DNA from: Phytophthora hibernalis
Lineage: Eukaryota > Oomycota > Peronosporomycetes > Peronosporales > Peronosporaceae
DNA: 64,000 nucleotides
Assembly (NCBI GenBank): GCA_012656075.1
Contig: JAAKBF010000284.1
Location: forward strand, 1-64,000
Direction of reading: 5' to 3'
Shown here: positions 21,081-32,979 of the stretch, in pieces
How positions within the stretch are numbered: the stretch's first letter is position 1
How the letters are laid out: each line of letters begins with the position of its first letter
Notes under the pieces: model-generated
Database searches by the model: none
Seen by the model: only the letters and a program-made list of their open reading frames with translations
What the model was told of the DNA's origin: nothing
Made by a program: the position numbers and the translations under genes

Positions 21081-21600
21081 TCAGTAGTGCCATTCGCCGC
21101 GTGGCATGCGATGCTCGTGCACAAACCCGTCCCGGGAAGAGGAGGGGATATGGCCCGCCAGGGCTCTGTCCGCGAGGGGCTTGTGACTAGCACCGATGGT
21201 GCGACTTTTCCAGTCGATCCACGGCTCGTGCTTTGTCAACCAAGGCATGCCGAGGATAAGATCGTACCGATCATCCATGTCAAGGACAATGAACGGTTCG
21301 ACTGAGTTGAAGTCGTCAAACTTGACGTTCAAGGATAGAAGAACCTTTCGCGTAGACAAGATGGTTTAAGTCGCCAGGCGAACAGATACATTGGAATTAT
21401 TCTTATATGCTTCCAAAGCACTAGCGTACAATGCACTGTTCCTGGCCACACTAAACTTTGTGGCGAAATAGTAGGACGCTACCGAATCAATCTCAATCAG
21501 GATCGTCAGCGGTTCGTCGTACACTTTAACGCTGGCAGTGATGACCACGAGGTTGGACCGTGCGGTGGCCACGGGAGACACAACATTGTCGTCCCTGGAA
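21081..21600 (-). pseudogene. Aspartic protease (element B)
   Basis: Two adjacent frames. The first has LTILIEIDSVASYYFATKFS (about 21450-21510), where the family has D-S-G-A-S; the Gly of the D-S/T-G catalytic triplet is replaced by Val. The second has FIVLDMDDRYDLILGMPWLT (about 21240-21300), the usual C-terminal loop and 'DLILGMPWL' signature of oomycete gypsy proteases. The altered triplet suggests loss of activity independent of the frame change. Confidence 0.75.
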
Positions 21601-21749
21601 CTTGCTCTTCAGGAGGCGGATGTGGCTGAGCGACCGACCTCGAGGGGAGCGAAGCCACCCAGCAGGGCGTCCCGCACCTACTTGGAGACGTCGTTTTCCG
21701 ACCTCGCAGATTCGATCGTGTTCAGGGACGGCAGAGCCGCCCTGGCCTT

Positions 21750-22714
21750 GCCTACCTTTGCGGGTTCGAGGGACAGTTCCGACGGATGTGACCAAGCAGG
21801 TTGCATCCAAAGCAACAACCACTCGCGCGTTGGTTAAGCTGAGGTCGAGTCGATTCAGACGACGAGATCTTCATGGGAGGGGTCATTGACCGTATCCGAG
21901 TGACCTGCATACCCCTGCGCCGATCACACGCAATGCTCTTCCAACATGACAACACCACCGCATTGAATTGCAGAATCTCGAGGCCGCTATGGCGAGCGCT
22001 CCCCTCTCTGAACGACGTCAAGGTTACGGTCTTCATGAACGGCGTTCGGCCGGGTATTGTCCAGACAGAGTTCTTCCGCAAACAGCCAAAGACTTTCAAT
22101 GATGACGTAGTCTTGAAGCGTACGCTTGCCTTGCTTGCAGCGCAAGTAGATCGGTCGATAGCGATAGGCCACATTGGCCAAGAGGAATGTCGAACGCGGC
22201 TCGTGTTCCATGAACGCCCACGAGGTAAAATACACCGGATACGACGTCTCTCGTGGTGTCGCCCATGCGCGTGCACGTCCTCCCAGGTTGGAAAGCGCGA
22301 ATGTGACTTGGTCTCTGGACTCGTAGATCCCCCAGCGCTCAGCGCTATCGTGGTCTCTCGAATCCACAAGACAAGACTGTCTGCTTTCTTTGCCATCAAA
22401 TGTCGGCACCGACATCTTGACGGGCCTCGTTGTTCCTTGTCGCGCAGCGTACGGAGCAGGACCCGAGGGGTTCGCCTGCGCCGCACTCTGCGCCTCAGCT
22501 CGCATTGTCGTGATCAGCTTCCTACGCTGCAGCGCTCACGTGGGCAACCAACGACGACTCGTACATTTCGAAGCGTTCCACGCTCGCCCTCTGCTGATGC
22601 AGGTTGGGGAATCCTGCGAATGCTGCCTCGCCCAGGAGACTGACCATCTTCGCCAGTGTAGCCCACTGGGCAACAGAGAGGTGAAGAAAGTCCTATCGGG
22701 ACTACAGCCGGCAT
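21750..22714 (-). pseudogene. Gag with CCHC knuckle (element B)
   Basis: The gag core starts near 22505 with KMSVPTFDGKESRQSCL and continues FALSNLGGRARAWA (about 22270-22310) and a helical part. After a frame change it ends in a zinc knuckle CFGCNLLGHIRRNC (about 21765-21805). This C-x2-C-x4-H-x4-C knuckle binds RNA. The segment above 22505 is open in fragments and may be the gag N-terminus. Confidence 0.7.
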
Positions 22715-22773
22715 CCATACTCAGCGAGATCTTAATTGTAGTAATCCGCGCCGGTCGCGGGAGTGACTACTAG

Positions 22774-23193
22774 TGTGACGGGGTCACAAGCACCTTAGCT
22801 TTAGAGGAAGCATTAACGCGATAACAACGACAGATGCCTGGCGTTCCTGCTGTAAGCTTGCAAAGGCCTGGCCTTCCTGTCCAATATGGTACCGATTACC
22901 AATTGACTTGCGAACTTCCGGGTTAGAGTTAAACTGCTTTATTTTCAGAGCACTGTTGTGGTTTCTAACTACTGCTCACTATCTGCATAATGAATCCCTA
23001 TCTAATCTGATCTGTCCAAATGGGAGCCACCCATTTGATGTACTGCTTTAATACAACTGACGTACCACTTAAGTACGACTGAAGTACGAATTAAGTCCTT
23101 GACGTGCCACACACCACGCGTGTGACGGACACCAATGGTGTGGACCACACCACAGAGAACAATGGTCGACCCCTGTCAGGTGGCCCCATTACA
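22774..23193 (-). repeat. 5' LTR of element B
   Basis: A 420-bp LTR read on the - strand, beginning TGTAATGGGG and ending CCCCGTCACA. It is the inverted counterpart of 1927-2345. Downstream (below 22774) no TGG-type primer-binding site complementary to a common tRNA end is obvious. The flank at 23194 (tcagg) does not match the flank of A's LTR. Confidence 0.9.
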
Positions 23194-24899
23194 TCAGGGA
23201 TCGACCGGTGTTGCTTTGCTTCAAAATAAGGCGTCGCTATTAATATAAGCGGGTGAGATAAGGAAGTGCCTCCCTAGGTTACACTGAATGTTTACCAGTG
23301 ATTCAATGCGCAGCTTGAGAACGTCAAGAAGGCCGCTAACCATTTCGAGTGTTGGGTATATCGCACGAACACAGGCACAAAACGTAGGGTCTTCGTTGTC
23401 TTTGAAATGCGGTGGAAATACGTCAAGTACTGAGAGATTCAGCGGTAACCCGGTAACATCGCGCTCTAGTAGCGGACCTCCTACAGCCTCGTATCGTAGG
23501 TAGCGATCCTGTACTCCTCTAAACGACCATCCTACGCGGAGATAAACACTACCAATGGAGGGCCCACAGGTAAACTACTGCACGCAAAAGTGGCAACTCC
23601 TTTCCGAATCAAATGCGTTCCGTGGTGTGTTTGATGCTTGAGCTCAGTAATAATCTTGCTCAGGATGCTGCAGCTTAGGCTTTTCTCCGAACCTGGAAAG
23701 AGGGGCTCTGCTGGCTGTATGGGTCGACATGCCATGTACAATCCCAACGGGGTTATCCAACACCTCTCCGGACTGTGTGGCTTTACGTACACTCCGCGCC
23801 AGGTTAAATCAGCCACCCCTATTTGTTACGATAACTCTGTTAATATTTCGAGTTGACGCTCGCTGTTTGGATATGTTCGATCTATGATGGGTATAAATAT
23901 GCTACTTGTGTTAACGCGCTAGTTTTAGCAATCCTTGGCATGGCTCCCATACAAGTGGCCATTTTGGCACTGCGCCAGATTAAATCAGCCATGTAGGTAC
24001 ATACAAAAATCAAGTATATCATTAGGATGGTGAAATTGGTGTTCAATTTCTCTGCTGCAGGGACAGCTGGGGAAGGTTGCAACCGGAAGCGCTTACAAGG
24101 GAGAGGACACGAAGCTTCTAGCGGTAGGGATATCTAAAAGTATAACTGGAGACGAACGCTGGACGCGATGGTAAACTATAGATTATAGCATTATGGTATA
24201 AGTTTATGAACTGGAGATCGTCCTTCCATTGACGCAGAAGCCTGACTGCTAAAGCTCTTGGGCTCACGACTGGCACAGCAACCAAATATCGTTGATAGCG
24301 CAATAAGAGAAACTATTACAAAATTTCATGTAAGAAGGGAGGCCTGTAAATGAAATGGCAAGATCATGGTGGGCGTGCGGATGAACACAGCGTTGTACGG
24401 ATCAGCATTGAAGCCCGGCGGGCCATCCACGAGCAATGCGAACCTGAACAGCTGCACGCTGAAGAGTTTTCGGGAGACCTCGACATTCAGCGTCCGGTTG
24501 CCGCCCTCCCGGCGTGTTTGTTCTACTGGTCACGAGTAGTTTTGTGAAAAGCAATTTGACTTATAAACAAAATTTAAAACTTTCGAAGCATCATTTTCAA
24601 AAAGTACCTAACCCTTGAAACATGGGATGTATCTGTCTACATGCGCAATACGGTACTTCAGCTTGCATACAAATCATGTGCTTCTTGTTGGCCCAACTGT
24701 TGGTAATCTGCGCCTAAACTTTTTGAAAAGGCGCCGAAACAGGATAAGTGCAAGGTTCATGCGAAATGGGAGTCGATTTGCCTTTACGAATAGGCGCCGA
24801 TTGAAAACATACATTATCTGTATGGTATACAAGGTCTCATATAACTTAGGCTCAGACCATATTCCCCCGTCCGAGCAGGAGTCCGCCTAGAAGTTGTTC
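23194..24899. other. Gene-free stretch with small dispersed repeats
   Basis: No supported gene. The words gcgccaggttaaatcagcca (about 23798-23817) and gcgccagattaaatcagcca (about 23971-23990) are near-identical copies about 173 bp apart. The rest is AT-rich with short open frames of no recognisable kind. Confidence 0.5.
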
Positions 24900-25442
24900 C
24901 TAGATCTTGTACAGCCTCCGTCTCGGAGCCCCCGAAATCCAGTCTTTATTGATCGAGCCCTGTTCCCAAGTCGCAAGAGCCCATGTCACTGAAGTTATTG
25001 TTGGAGCTAGCGCCGCCCTGAAGTTCGCGTCGGCGCCGCTGTTACCGGAGTTTATACAGACCTCCGCCGAGTCGATGGGAATTCCTATTGGTGCAGTTGT
25101 TGTTGGAGCTTGCGCAGTCCCTGTAGTTCCTACCGCTGACGTTGTTAGCTCTGGAGTTTGCGCCGCCCCGAGAGTTTGCTTGGGTGAGTTGTTGCTGGCG
25201 CTGGTACATACCACCCACGACTAGCAGGAATTCCTGACGGTGGAGTTGCTGTTGGAGCTTGCGACGCCCTTGGAGTTTTCGCCAGTGCAGTTGTTGCCGG
25301 GGCTTGTACCTCGAGTCACAGGACTTTCTGTCGCTGCCGTTGTTGCTGGACCTGGCGCCACATCCGCACCCGCGTCGGAGAAGTCTGCGTCGGTGCAGTT
25401 GTTCGCGGAGCTGTTCGGTGCAGTTGTAAAACCAACAAACAT
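24900..25442. repeat. Degenerate GTTGTTG-rich low-complexity tract
   Basis: A tract of imperfect units built on 'gtgcagttgttgttggagct' with alternating gcgccg-type words. On the - strand two frames encode Asn/Ser/Thr/Ala-rich protein with repeated NNCT and SNN words (for example NNCTGENSKGVASSNSNSTV). On the + strand it reads Val/Ala/Leu-rich. No signal peptide or known domain is recognised in either direction. It looks like a decayed minisatellite or a low-complexity protein remnant. Confidence 0.5.
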
Positions 25443-25538
25443 ACGAAACGTACTCGAATCCGATTCGAGCTCGGGTTCGCCTCAAAGAAAGCGGTCGGTG
25501 TCTACACGACTGCTTTCGTCAGCAAAAAATATCGGGGT

Positions 25539-27320
25539 ATGAAGACTGCTACACAACTGCGTGCCGGGAAATCAATAACGTCTAGGCGCTTCACCAAGAA
25601 TCAAAAACAGGTTTTGGAGTGTATAATTGTGGAATATCAAACAGAAAAATTCCTTGTTGATACATTCATTGAACGGGCGTCGACTCGGGCACTTCTGGAA
25701 TTTATTTGTCTTGGTATTTCGACCTACCTAGTATTGGGTGGGCGAATTTTAACAACGCACGCTACACACTGTTTCAAGCTAGCAACAAAGAAGCTGAGAG
25801 ACAAGCAAGATACGAGCAGGGGTATTGTAAACGCGCTAGCTGATGTGTGGCAAAACCTTTCGCACTTTTAGGTTTTCAGCTTGCACTCTTTGGGTAAACG
25901 CTTACGTATGCTCTTCCTAAAGCGATTTCTCGGCATGATGGATAGCAATGGCAGAAGACATGGAGCTGATTATGAAGCTATCAAAACAAGAAGGATGGAA
26001 CATTGGTGTTCTTTTGACCGATAATGCTGGTCAATTTGGTTGAGCACGTCGCATACTTGCCAAGCGCCACGCTAAACTCATGTTTCTATTTTGTTTTGCG
26101 CATGATATAAATAACGTGGTCAAGGGAGTTTTGAAATCGTCATTTGTCGGCGTTGCGAAGGAAGCTAATGCTGTGGTGAAGTGCCTAAATGCTTCGTCGG
26201 CATAGAGGCTTCCGCGTGCGGAAGCACTAATGCAGAAGCGCTACAGAGTACAATTCGCGCTGTTTACACTTTGTGAAACTCGGTGGAACAGTATGAAATA
26301 CTGTATTGTATCGTCGTTGCGAGTTCGCACTTCTTTGGAAATTTTTGTAAGAAAATTCCGTTTGCAAAAAGATTTCCTGAAACTTTGAAAATTATACTTG
26401 ATGGCTCTTTTGGCGTAAGCTCGCCATAGTAGAAACTATAATTGCCCCTCTTTCTCGAGCATCGTATATACTTCAAAGAGACGAGAATACTTTAGGTGAA
26501 GTGGTGGTTTCGTTTCGTGATATTTATCGTGGATTTAACGATTATCAAGCTGATGAAAACCGCCGAACGACTTTAGTGGAATGTGTCGAAAAACGATAGA
26601 GGCAATGCGAGCCGCCTTTAGTCATGTTGGCTTTGTATCAAATCCTATGCTTGCTCCAGAAGCACGTGATGTGATCATGCATGATACTTGTAATTCCCGA
26701 TCTCGTCATCGACCTAACTGGGCAAATTTGCGGCGTACTACTTTCGTCGAATAATTGATGATAATTACGGTTCTGTTCGAAACGAGATAGATAAGTTGAT
26801 TGAAGGTCGCCTAGCCTCGGCACGTTTTACGGAATTTGACTCGTTCGATGAATTTTGGAATCACGTTGCCAAGCAAGATTTACAATATCGCCTACCCAAC
26901 TCGCTATCAGAATGCTTTCGATAGCCGTGAATACGGCAACGACCGAGCGACTATATAGTGGTCTCGAGATGATTCAAACCGCAAAAAGAAACAGAATGAC
27001 CATTGCAAAATTGCATGACACACAATCAGTCCGCACACATGTACAAGATAAATACCGCAAGTCTACCACAAACGAGCCTGCAGTGAAACGAATTTTGGAT
27101 TATACAGAGCGATCTTTCGTAGATAGCGTTTCTTCTAACGCTATACCTCTGCTGTCCCCTCCGTCACGAGGTACTCATTTCCAAAATACGCAGTTAGATA
27201 CTACTCTTGTTCCAGCTTCAGTGATGAATTCAAGTACACCGACGCGACAGACTCCTATCCGACGCTCGCCTCGAACGGTAATGCAGTTGCCCAGTGTTTC
27301 ACGATCGGGTCAACCGGTAG
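25539..27320 (+). pseudogene. hAT-type transposase remnant
   Basis: Decayed transposase on the + strand. An N-terminal fragment (25539-25871) is followed by pieces with LLTDNAGQF-like and LFCFAHDINNVVKG (about 26080-26125) and CETRWNSM (about 26270-26295), typical of the hAT catalytic region. The C-terminal hAT dimerisation domain is clear at about 26900-27050: MLSIAVNTATTERLYSGLEM, then AKRNRMTIAKLHDTQSVRTH. Numerous stops and frame changes separate the parts. The 26855-27412 frame runs on into sequence that looks like the copia LTR region. Terminal repeats were not identified. Confidence 0.75.
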
Positions 27321-27344
27321 CAATCAGAAGGTTCTGTGCTCAAA

Positions 27345-27757
27345 ACCATTGTTGCAACTTTCAGGGCCGCTTGAGGGTTGCCGCTGGAGTAGATGACCGC
27401 TTGTGCGCTTGATGGTTAAATTGAAAGTTTCATTCATCGCTAGCTCTGTCGCTCTGCTTGCTGGTACTACAGTTATCTGCCTCTCGCCTTCACTTACCAG
27501 GCTTCTCCTTCAACGACGTCACCTCACATCCAGTATCGACGCGACCGCTGTCGCCATCGTTCCATGCATCCAAATGCAGTCGAGCTTCCTAACGTTGATG
27601 CCGTCCAGATGCTTGATTCTTGCGCGCTTCACTCCCTCGCTTGCTGTCGACCAACGTGAGTGCTCAACGTCACGTTTCTGTTCACCCCTGTACACTGAAC
27701 TGAACTCTGAACCGAACCCGCTCAATTCCGACGTCAAGTTGCCTTCCACAGTCGTTT
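27345..27757 (-). repeat. Candidate 3' LTR of the copia element
   Basis: Read on the - strand, the copia coding region ends and a stretch starting TGTGGAAGGCAACTTGACG (about 27757) runs about 410 bp to where hAT-derived sequence resumes. Limits are inferred only from this position; there is no second copy to compare. On the + strand it contains a hydrophobic-start ORF (27418-27774) that I do not accept as a gene. Confidence 0.35.
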
Positions 27758-27759
27758 CA

Positions 27760-28444
27760 TCCGTGATGCAGTAGGCATCGGGCGGCTTGTTTCGAGAGGC
27801 AGGCAGGCTTTTGATTTGCCATCTTGAACAGCCTCCCTAAAGATTAAGTCGCCGATACCACTCGAAGCTGGTCCCGTAGCCGCTCGAAGATCACGCGCTA
27901 CAGAGGCTTCGTCAATATGTCGGCCAGCTGCTGCTGTGTAGGGCAGTAACTTACTGCGACATATCCGCGTTTGGTTACGTCGCGAAAATGAAAGCGCACA
28001 TTGATGTGCTTGCTGCGGGCTTGGCATCTCGTTTTGCATCGACCTGATTGCAGACTGGTTGTCCACCAGCAGCTTGTTCAACTTGTCCCTTGTCCATAGA
28101 CCAATTTTCACGAGGAGCTGCTTCATCCAAGCAGCGTCATTCACGGTCATCTCTGCTGCCACGTTCGCTGCTTCCATTGTAGAGAGCTCGAAGGTGGTTT
28201 TTTCCGATGCCCAGGCGATTACCATACCGTTCACCATCAGCACAGCACCATCCACTGACTTGGCATTTGAAGTGTCTCCAGCCCAGATGGCGTCAGCATA
28301 AATGGTTACATACCATGAGCAATATGTTCCGGGGCGGCCAAGCTTGAAGAAAATCCAGGCAAATAGAGTGTCGCGCAGGTAGCGCAAGATGCACTTCACG
28401 CCACGCCAATGGCTCTCGGCTACAAATCTTGCGAGGAAGTTCAC
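27760..28444 (-). pseudogene. Ty1/copia RNase H
   Basis: RNase H end of a copia polyprotein. ESHWRGVKCILRYLRDTLFA opens it. YADAIWAGDTSNAKSVDGAV (about 28240-28300) carries a catalytic Asp, STMEAANVAAEMTVNDAAWM (about 28125-28185) the Glu, and LLVDNQSAIRSM (about 28030-28065) the next Asp. The end (about 27870-27990) is frame-shifted: HIDEASVARDLRAA resembles the usual 'KHI...HFIR' segment. In copia elements RT and RNase H end the polyprotein, as here. Confidence 0.8.
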
Positions 28445-29740
28445 GACTGCTGTTTTGTCTGGTCGTGTGCAATTAGAGAGTCACAGTAGGGAGCCAACTG
28501 CCCTGCGCATCAGACCGGTTTGCTCCATCGGTACATCGTCGTCAAATACCTTGGAGCCCATTGGAGTGCTGACCGGTCTGCAGGTAGCCATCTCCATATC
28601 GATCAACAGCTCTACGATGGTGTCGCGTTGGTGAAGAACGAAGCCATCTTCTTTGTACTTGATGCAAATCCCCAGCACCTTGGCTATGTCGCTCATGTTC
28701 TTGATATCAAACTTATTCGCCAATTGATGCATAACCCAGTCCCTATACTATCTGCATCGTCCTCACCGACAATAATAACATCGTCGACATGCAGCCCTAG
28801 TACGGTCAGCCGTCCACCACGACGGCGGGTGTACGAGACATGGATCCAATTGACTTCTGGACAAACCGAGCGACAGCAGGAACCCGTTGATTTCGTTGTT
28901 CCAAAGAAGACCGCTCTGCTTGAGCCCGTACAGCCCCCTTTTCAACAACCATGCCGTATCATCTGAGCATGTGGCTCTTTTGGGCAGCTTCATCAGGATA
29001 GGACGGTCAAGGCTTACCTTTACATTGGCGTTGGGGACGTCTCCCTGGCGAAGTCGTTGTCTCCATTGCTCGACCAATGCTGCCAGGAAGCGCAAGCTCG
29101 TTGGCTTGAGTACTGGCATATAAGTCTCTTCAAAATCAATTCCAAATCGTTGAGAAGTCCCCGAGCTACAAGAAGAGCTTTGAAACGCTCTAGCTCTCCA
29201 CGCGAGTTGAACTTGATCTTGAAGACCCACTTCCATGACACCACGTTCGCACCAGCGGACACCTTCACCATCTCCCGCGTCGGATGGCCTGCAGATCCTT
29301 TAATTCTTTCTGGATAGCAACTTTCCAATGGGGACACTCGGTTTTGCTGGGCTTCGGCAATGGTGCGCGGGGTTGTCATGGCAGACATGGCCTCCGCGAT
29401 AAGTTGCCGATCCTGCAACTTCATCCAGTAAATCCTGGGTTTAGAGAAACGTTTCGTTGCCGTCTTGAATTCGTGCGTGATCCGAATACGCGTCGTAGTG
29501 CGGCCACGCTGACAGGGTTTCCGGCGTACTCGTCTTCATCACTACTGTTGTCCGGGCTTCTGACCAGACTCGTGCGCTTTCCTGTGGAGACCACACTGAC
29601 GCGGCGCTTTGACTCGGGATCAACCTGAGATTCCTGCACTGCTGTTTTGTACTCCTGCAAAGAGGATTGTTTAATATCCGTGACTTCTGATGGGCGAGAC
29701 ACGAACGCTCGCCAAACGAGTCGTCCGTCTGCGCCGTTGG
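28445..29740 (-). pseudogene. Ty1/copia reverse transcriptase and linker
   Basis: RT fragments in three frames: SWKWVFKIKFNSRGELERFK (about 29180-29240), FGIDFEETYMPVLKPTSLRF (about 29090-29150), RGLYGLKQSGLLWNNEINGF (about 28880-28940), and a catalytic region reading L-H-V-D-D-V-I-I-V-G (about 28765-28795), where Y of YVDD is H. The end has FDIKNMSDIAKVLGICI. Above 29424 a Ser/Arg-rich linker normally lying between integrase and RT continues to about 29740, where element D starts in the opposite direction. Gag and integrase are missing. Confidence 0.8.
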
Positions 29741-30006
29741 AAGGAGAAGATCCACGAAAACCTTGTTCCCTTTGCGGGTCGTCGAAGCACACCGATCTTG
29801 GTTGCTGGCAGCGTCTGACGTGCGAGAAGTGCGGCAAGAAGGGCCACCCGTCCTATCGATGCCTCTTCACCTACAAGGCCTGCGGCGAGATCCACGGAGC
29901 TGGAGAATGCCCGATGGAAGAGTTCTACAACTTGATCCGTCAGTGGTACACCCCGAACAAGCACGGTGGCATGCTCCCGCAAGCGGCCGAGAAGATGTTA
30001 AACTAA
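29740..30006 (+). pseudogene. Gag C-terminus, zinc knuckles (element D)
   Basis: The gag end encodes two close Cys/His groups, CSLCGSSKHTDLGCW and CEKCGKKGHPSYRC, then YKACGEIHGAGECPMEEFYN and a helix ending MLPQAAEKMLN before the stop at 30006. The double Cys/His arrangement and the MEEFYN...QWY end are shared with element C. The 5' part is replaced by copia sequence, so the first codons of the open frame (from 29647) do not belong to D. Confidence 0.75.
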
Positions 30007-30199
30007 AACGCTTATGAGACGAGCGTTCTAAGTTCTGCATCTATGCATATGTCGAAAAACAGTCGAAGTCAGATGTAAGAAAGCTGATTCGGCTGACCGA
30101 CAATACATGTGATCTTCGTGACAAACGTACCATGGCAATCTCCAGCCTCCATCAGGTCGGCGAATTCGGACGATCGGAGGTGACGATGGCCCTGGACGT

Positions 30200-30819
30200 T
30201 TGCATGGAGAATCGCGGGGATATTGGAAGTACCACGTGCCGGACAAGAAGTTCCGGCAGGCGAAAGCCGTGGGGAAGATCAACAACGAAAAAGCCACATT
30301 GCTGTTTGACAGCGGCGCCGAGGTGTCCATTTGGATGCCGCCTTTGCACGTAAGGTTGGGTGCTACGTGGACAACAGTCATGAGTTGGAGTGTGAAGGAG
30401 TTGGCAAGAATCCCTACAGAGCGGACGGACGTGCCCGAATCAAAATCACGTTTGCTGGATCGTTGGTGTACCATTTCGATGCCTGGGTCGGCCCGCCAAC
30501 CGGTGAGCAAGACTTAATGGATTTCATGGTGCCGGCGGGCATCCGCCTCGATCTCGCCGACGGATCACTGAGTCTTCCAGACGAGGTGCGAATCCAGTTA
30601 GCCGGTCGACGTCCACTCTACAGCGAGAAGGTGTCGCGGATTGTGGTGGGAGAATACTTGAACCTGGGAGTTGGAGGATCGATCGAGGTCCGGAAAGGCT
30701 TCATCCTGTCTAGCCACTGGAAGTTGTGGGTTACTGGTAACAAGTTTGGTGGCCAGACTGGGGAAGACTCGATACCTAAAAATCACGAACATCAGCGATC
30801 AGGAGGTAATGTTGCATGA
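30200..30819 (+). pseudogene. Aspartic protease region (element D)
   Basis: GYWKYHVPDKKFRQAKAVGK precedes the box ATLLFDSGAEVSIW (about 30294-30335) with intact D-S-G. After a frame change, MDAAFARKVGCYVDNSHELE continues, then MDFMVPAGIRLDLADGSLSL and LPDEVRIQLAGRRPL (about 30575-30620). The match to element C (13888-14631) runs along the full length. Confidence 0.75.
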
Positions 30820-31479
30820 TGACACCTGTGTCGGCATGTGGCTCGAAGGAGGACGCGTACCTCGATCCCCTGGGTTTGTGCTGGTCGGATCGCGCCGGAA
30901 TGCAGAGTGGCAGAACCTGGCGTTCCAAGCCACCACCGACCGGCAACCTGAAGATGAGCAGGATCTGGAACCGGATGGACCAATGGTGGACCGGCCGATG
31001 TACGAAACGCCGACGAAAATCTTGAGACGTGACTCCAACACAAGGAGGCCGGCTGTTGCCCAGATCATGGTATCACCCCTAGTCGAAGCCGAACCGAGGG
31101 TGTCTACGAAACGGGTGAAGTGGGCAGATGAATCAGGCGATCGGGACGCGAAGAATCCTCCGGCAGACCACGCTGAGGGAGACGACGACGCGGCTCCGGG
31201 TCAATAGGAGACTCAGTCTCAACCTGGGAAATCGTCGATCTCCAAGCCAGAGAACGCCGACGATGAGGAAGTGTGTTATCACGAAGGAGGAGACCTCGTC
31301 GCGGAAGATGTGGAGAGGCAGATGGCCGTCTTGCCGGAGGTGGTGACCGCGACCGACGAAATCACGGTCGAGGATATCCAGGTGGGTGATCCCGAAACGA
31401 ACACCCCGAAGAGATCGATCGTCTGCGGCAGATCATCTGGCGACGGCGCCACCTCCTGATTGGAAAAGAAAACGCGCTT

Positions 31480-32900
31480 TCATCAGCGGCTGTCGGCGCA
31501 ATCTGCGACATCGATGTCGGAGCAGCAGCTCCCGTTGCGCAGCGCGTCCGACGCGTAGCCCCACAGTTCCGCGAGAAGCTGTCGGATCTGATCAAGAGTT
31601 TGCTCTCTGCGAAGATGATCAAGCCATCGACTTCGCCATGGGCGTCTCCGATCGTGATCATTATCAAGAAGAACGGTGTTGACATCCGGCTCTGTATCGA
31701 TTACCGACTGATAAATGGGCTGACACGTTTGATGGTGTACCCCATGCCGATGATCAACGATCACTTGGAAGACTTGGACAAAGTGCTCTGGTATTGCTCC
31801 ATCGATATGGCTAGTGGTTTCTGGGTGGTGTCTATGACCGAACGGGCTCGGAAGATCTCTGCTTTCATCACACCTTTCGGTCTCTTCGAGTGGACGCGTA
31901 TGCCCTTCGGCCTGAAGAACGCTCCACAGATCTACCAGAGGCTGGTCGACAACGCGCTATACGGACACCTCCGAATCAGCGCTGACCAGGATCCCTCGAA
32001 GCCGATCGGACATGTGAACCAAAACCGAACCCGAAACCGTCGGTATTGGGGAAAAGATCGTACATCGACGACATCCTGGTGACGGCAACAACTTGGGATA
32101 TGATGTGCGAAAAGGTCGAGAGGCTGTTGGACGCCTGCGAACGTTGGAATCTGTCGATGAGCGTGGACAAGAGTTTCTGGGGCCAGCGAAAGGTGGGCTA
32201 TTTGGGCCATCGGGTATCCGTTGAAGGTCTTGAAGTCGACCCGAAAGATCTTGAAACGCTGGGCAACCTCCCGTTTCCGCAGACGCTCCGATCAATGCAA
32301 TCCTTCTTGGGGAGTTTGAATTATTACAGCCGCTTCATAGAAGACTTCGCGGGTCTTGTACGAGTTGCGAGAAGCAGACTTTACGAGATGGGACGTCAGG
32401 AGAAGAACGACTCCGGTAGACAAAGGGCTGGGGGCGTGGAGCCACCAGCAGAGGATGTAAATCGTTGGACCCGAGCAAAGATTGCGTTCACAATGATGAA
32501 GGCAAAAATCGTTTCCACCCCAATCTTAAAACATTTCGATCCTGAGCGTATCCTGGTAATCGTAATCTATGCGAGCCAGTGGGCGATCTCAGCGGCGCTC
32601 GTGCAGGAGCATGATGGCGTGTACTGACCAGTAACGTTCACCAGCCGGACGTTGAATTCCAACGAGCTCAACTATGGAATCGTCGACAAGGAAGTCTTGG
32701 CACTCTTGCGGATGCTTGAGGTGAATTATACCCTGCTGACAACCAGGTCGATCTTGGTGTTGTCTCGACATTCCACCTTAGCCTGGCTAGTCAATTCGAC
32801 CGGTTTCCAAGGCCGGCTCGGTTACTGGGCCGCGTTACTCTCTGAATGGACGTTGGAGATCAGGAAGTGTACGGAAGGGGAAGACGAGATATTGGGAGCC
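31480..32900 (+). pseudogene. Reverse transcriptase and RNase H (element D)
   Basis: AICDIDVGAAAPVAQRVRRV opens RT (about 31497-31555). KKNGVDIRLCIDYRLINGLT (about 31669-31728), ARKISAFITPFGLFEWTRMP and GLKNAPQIYQRLVDNALYG follow in one frame. After a frame change the intact box Y-I-D-D (32061-32072) appears, then MQSFLGSLNYYSRFIEDFAG. RNase H: VIVIYASQWAISAALVQEHD (about 32560-32620), one in-frame stop at 32626, then LNYGIVDKEVLALLRMLEVN. Only one frame change and one stop lie in 1.4 kb, so decay is mild. Confidence 0.85.
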
Positions 32901-32979
32901 ATCGCGGCAAGCATCACCCCTCGCGCGGAAGTTGATGAGACGCTGATCGCAATTGCACCAGTGAAAGAACCCCGACAGA

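Larger units (their letters stand above)
18055..23193 (-). mobile_element. Element B: Ty3/gypsy chromovirus with 5' LTR, truncated in integrase
   Basis: A - strand element. From right to left: 5' LTR (22774-23193), gag with zinc knuckle, protease, RT, RNase H and integrase. It stops after the integrase core. The chromodomain, any antisense ORF and the 3' LTR are missing. It has only one RNase H and thus belongs to a different lineage from C, D and E. The missing 3' part matches what element A preserves at 1-2345 in the opposite orientation. Confidence 0.8.

Noticed and set aside
26264..26476. - strand ORF within the hAT remnant
   Set aside because: No similarity to anything recognised, and the + strand encodes hAT motifs on both sides.
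27418..27774. + strand ORF with a hydrophobic start resembling a signal peptide (possible secreted effector)
   Set aside because: It lies antisense within the presumed copia LTR, has no RXLR or similar motif, and its composition shifts after residue 30. Most likely a chance frame.
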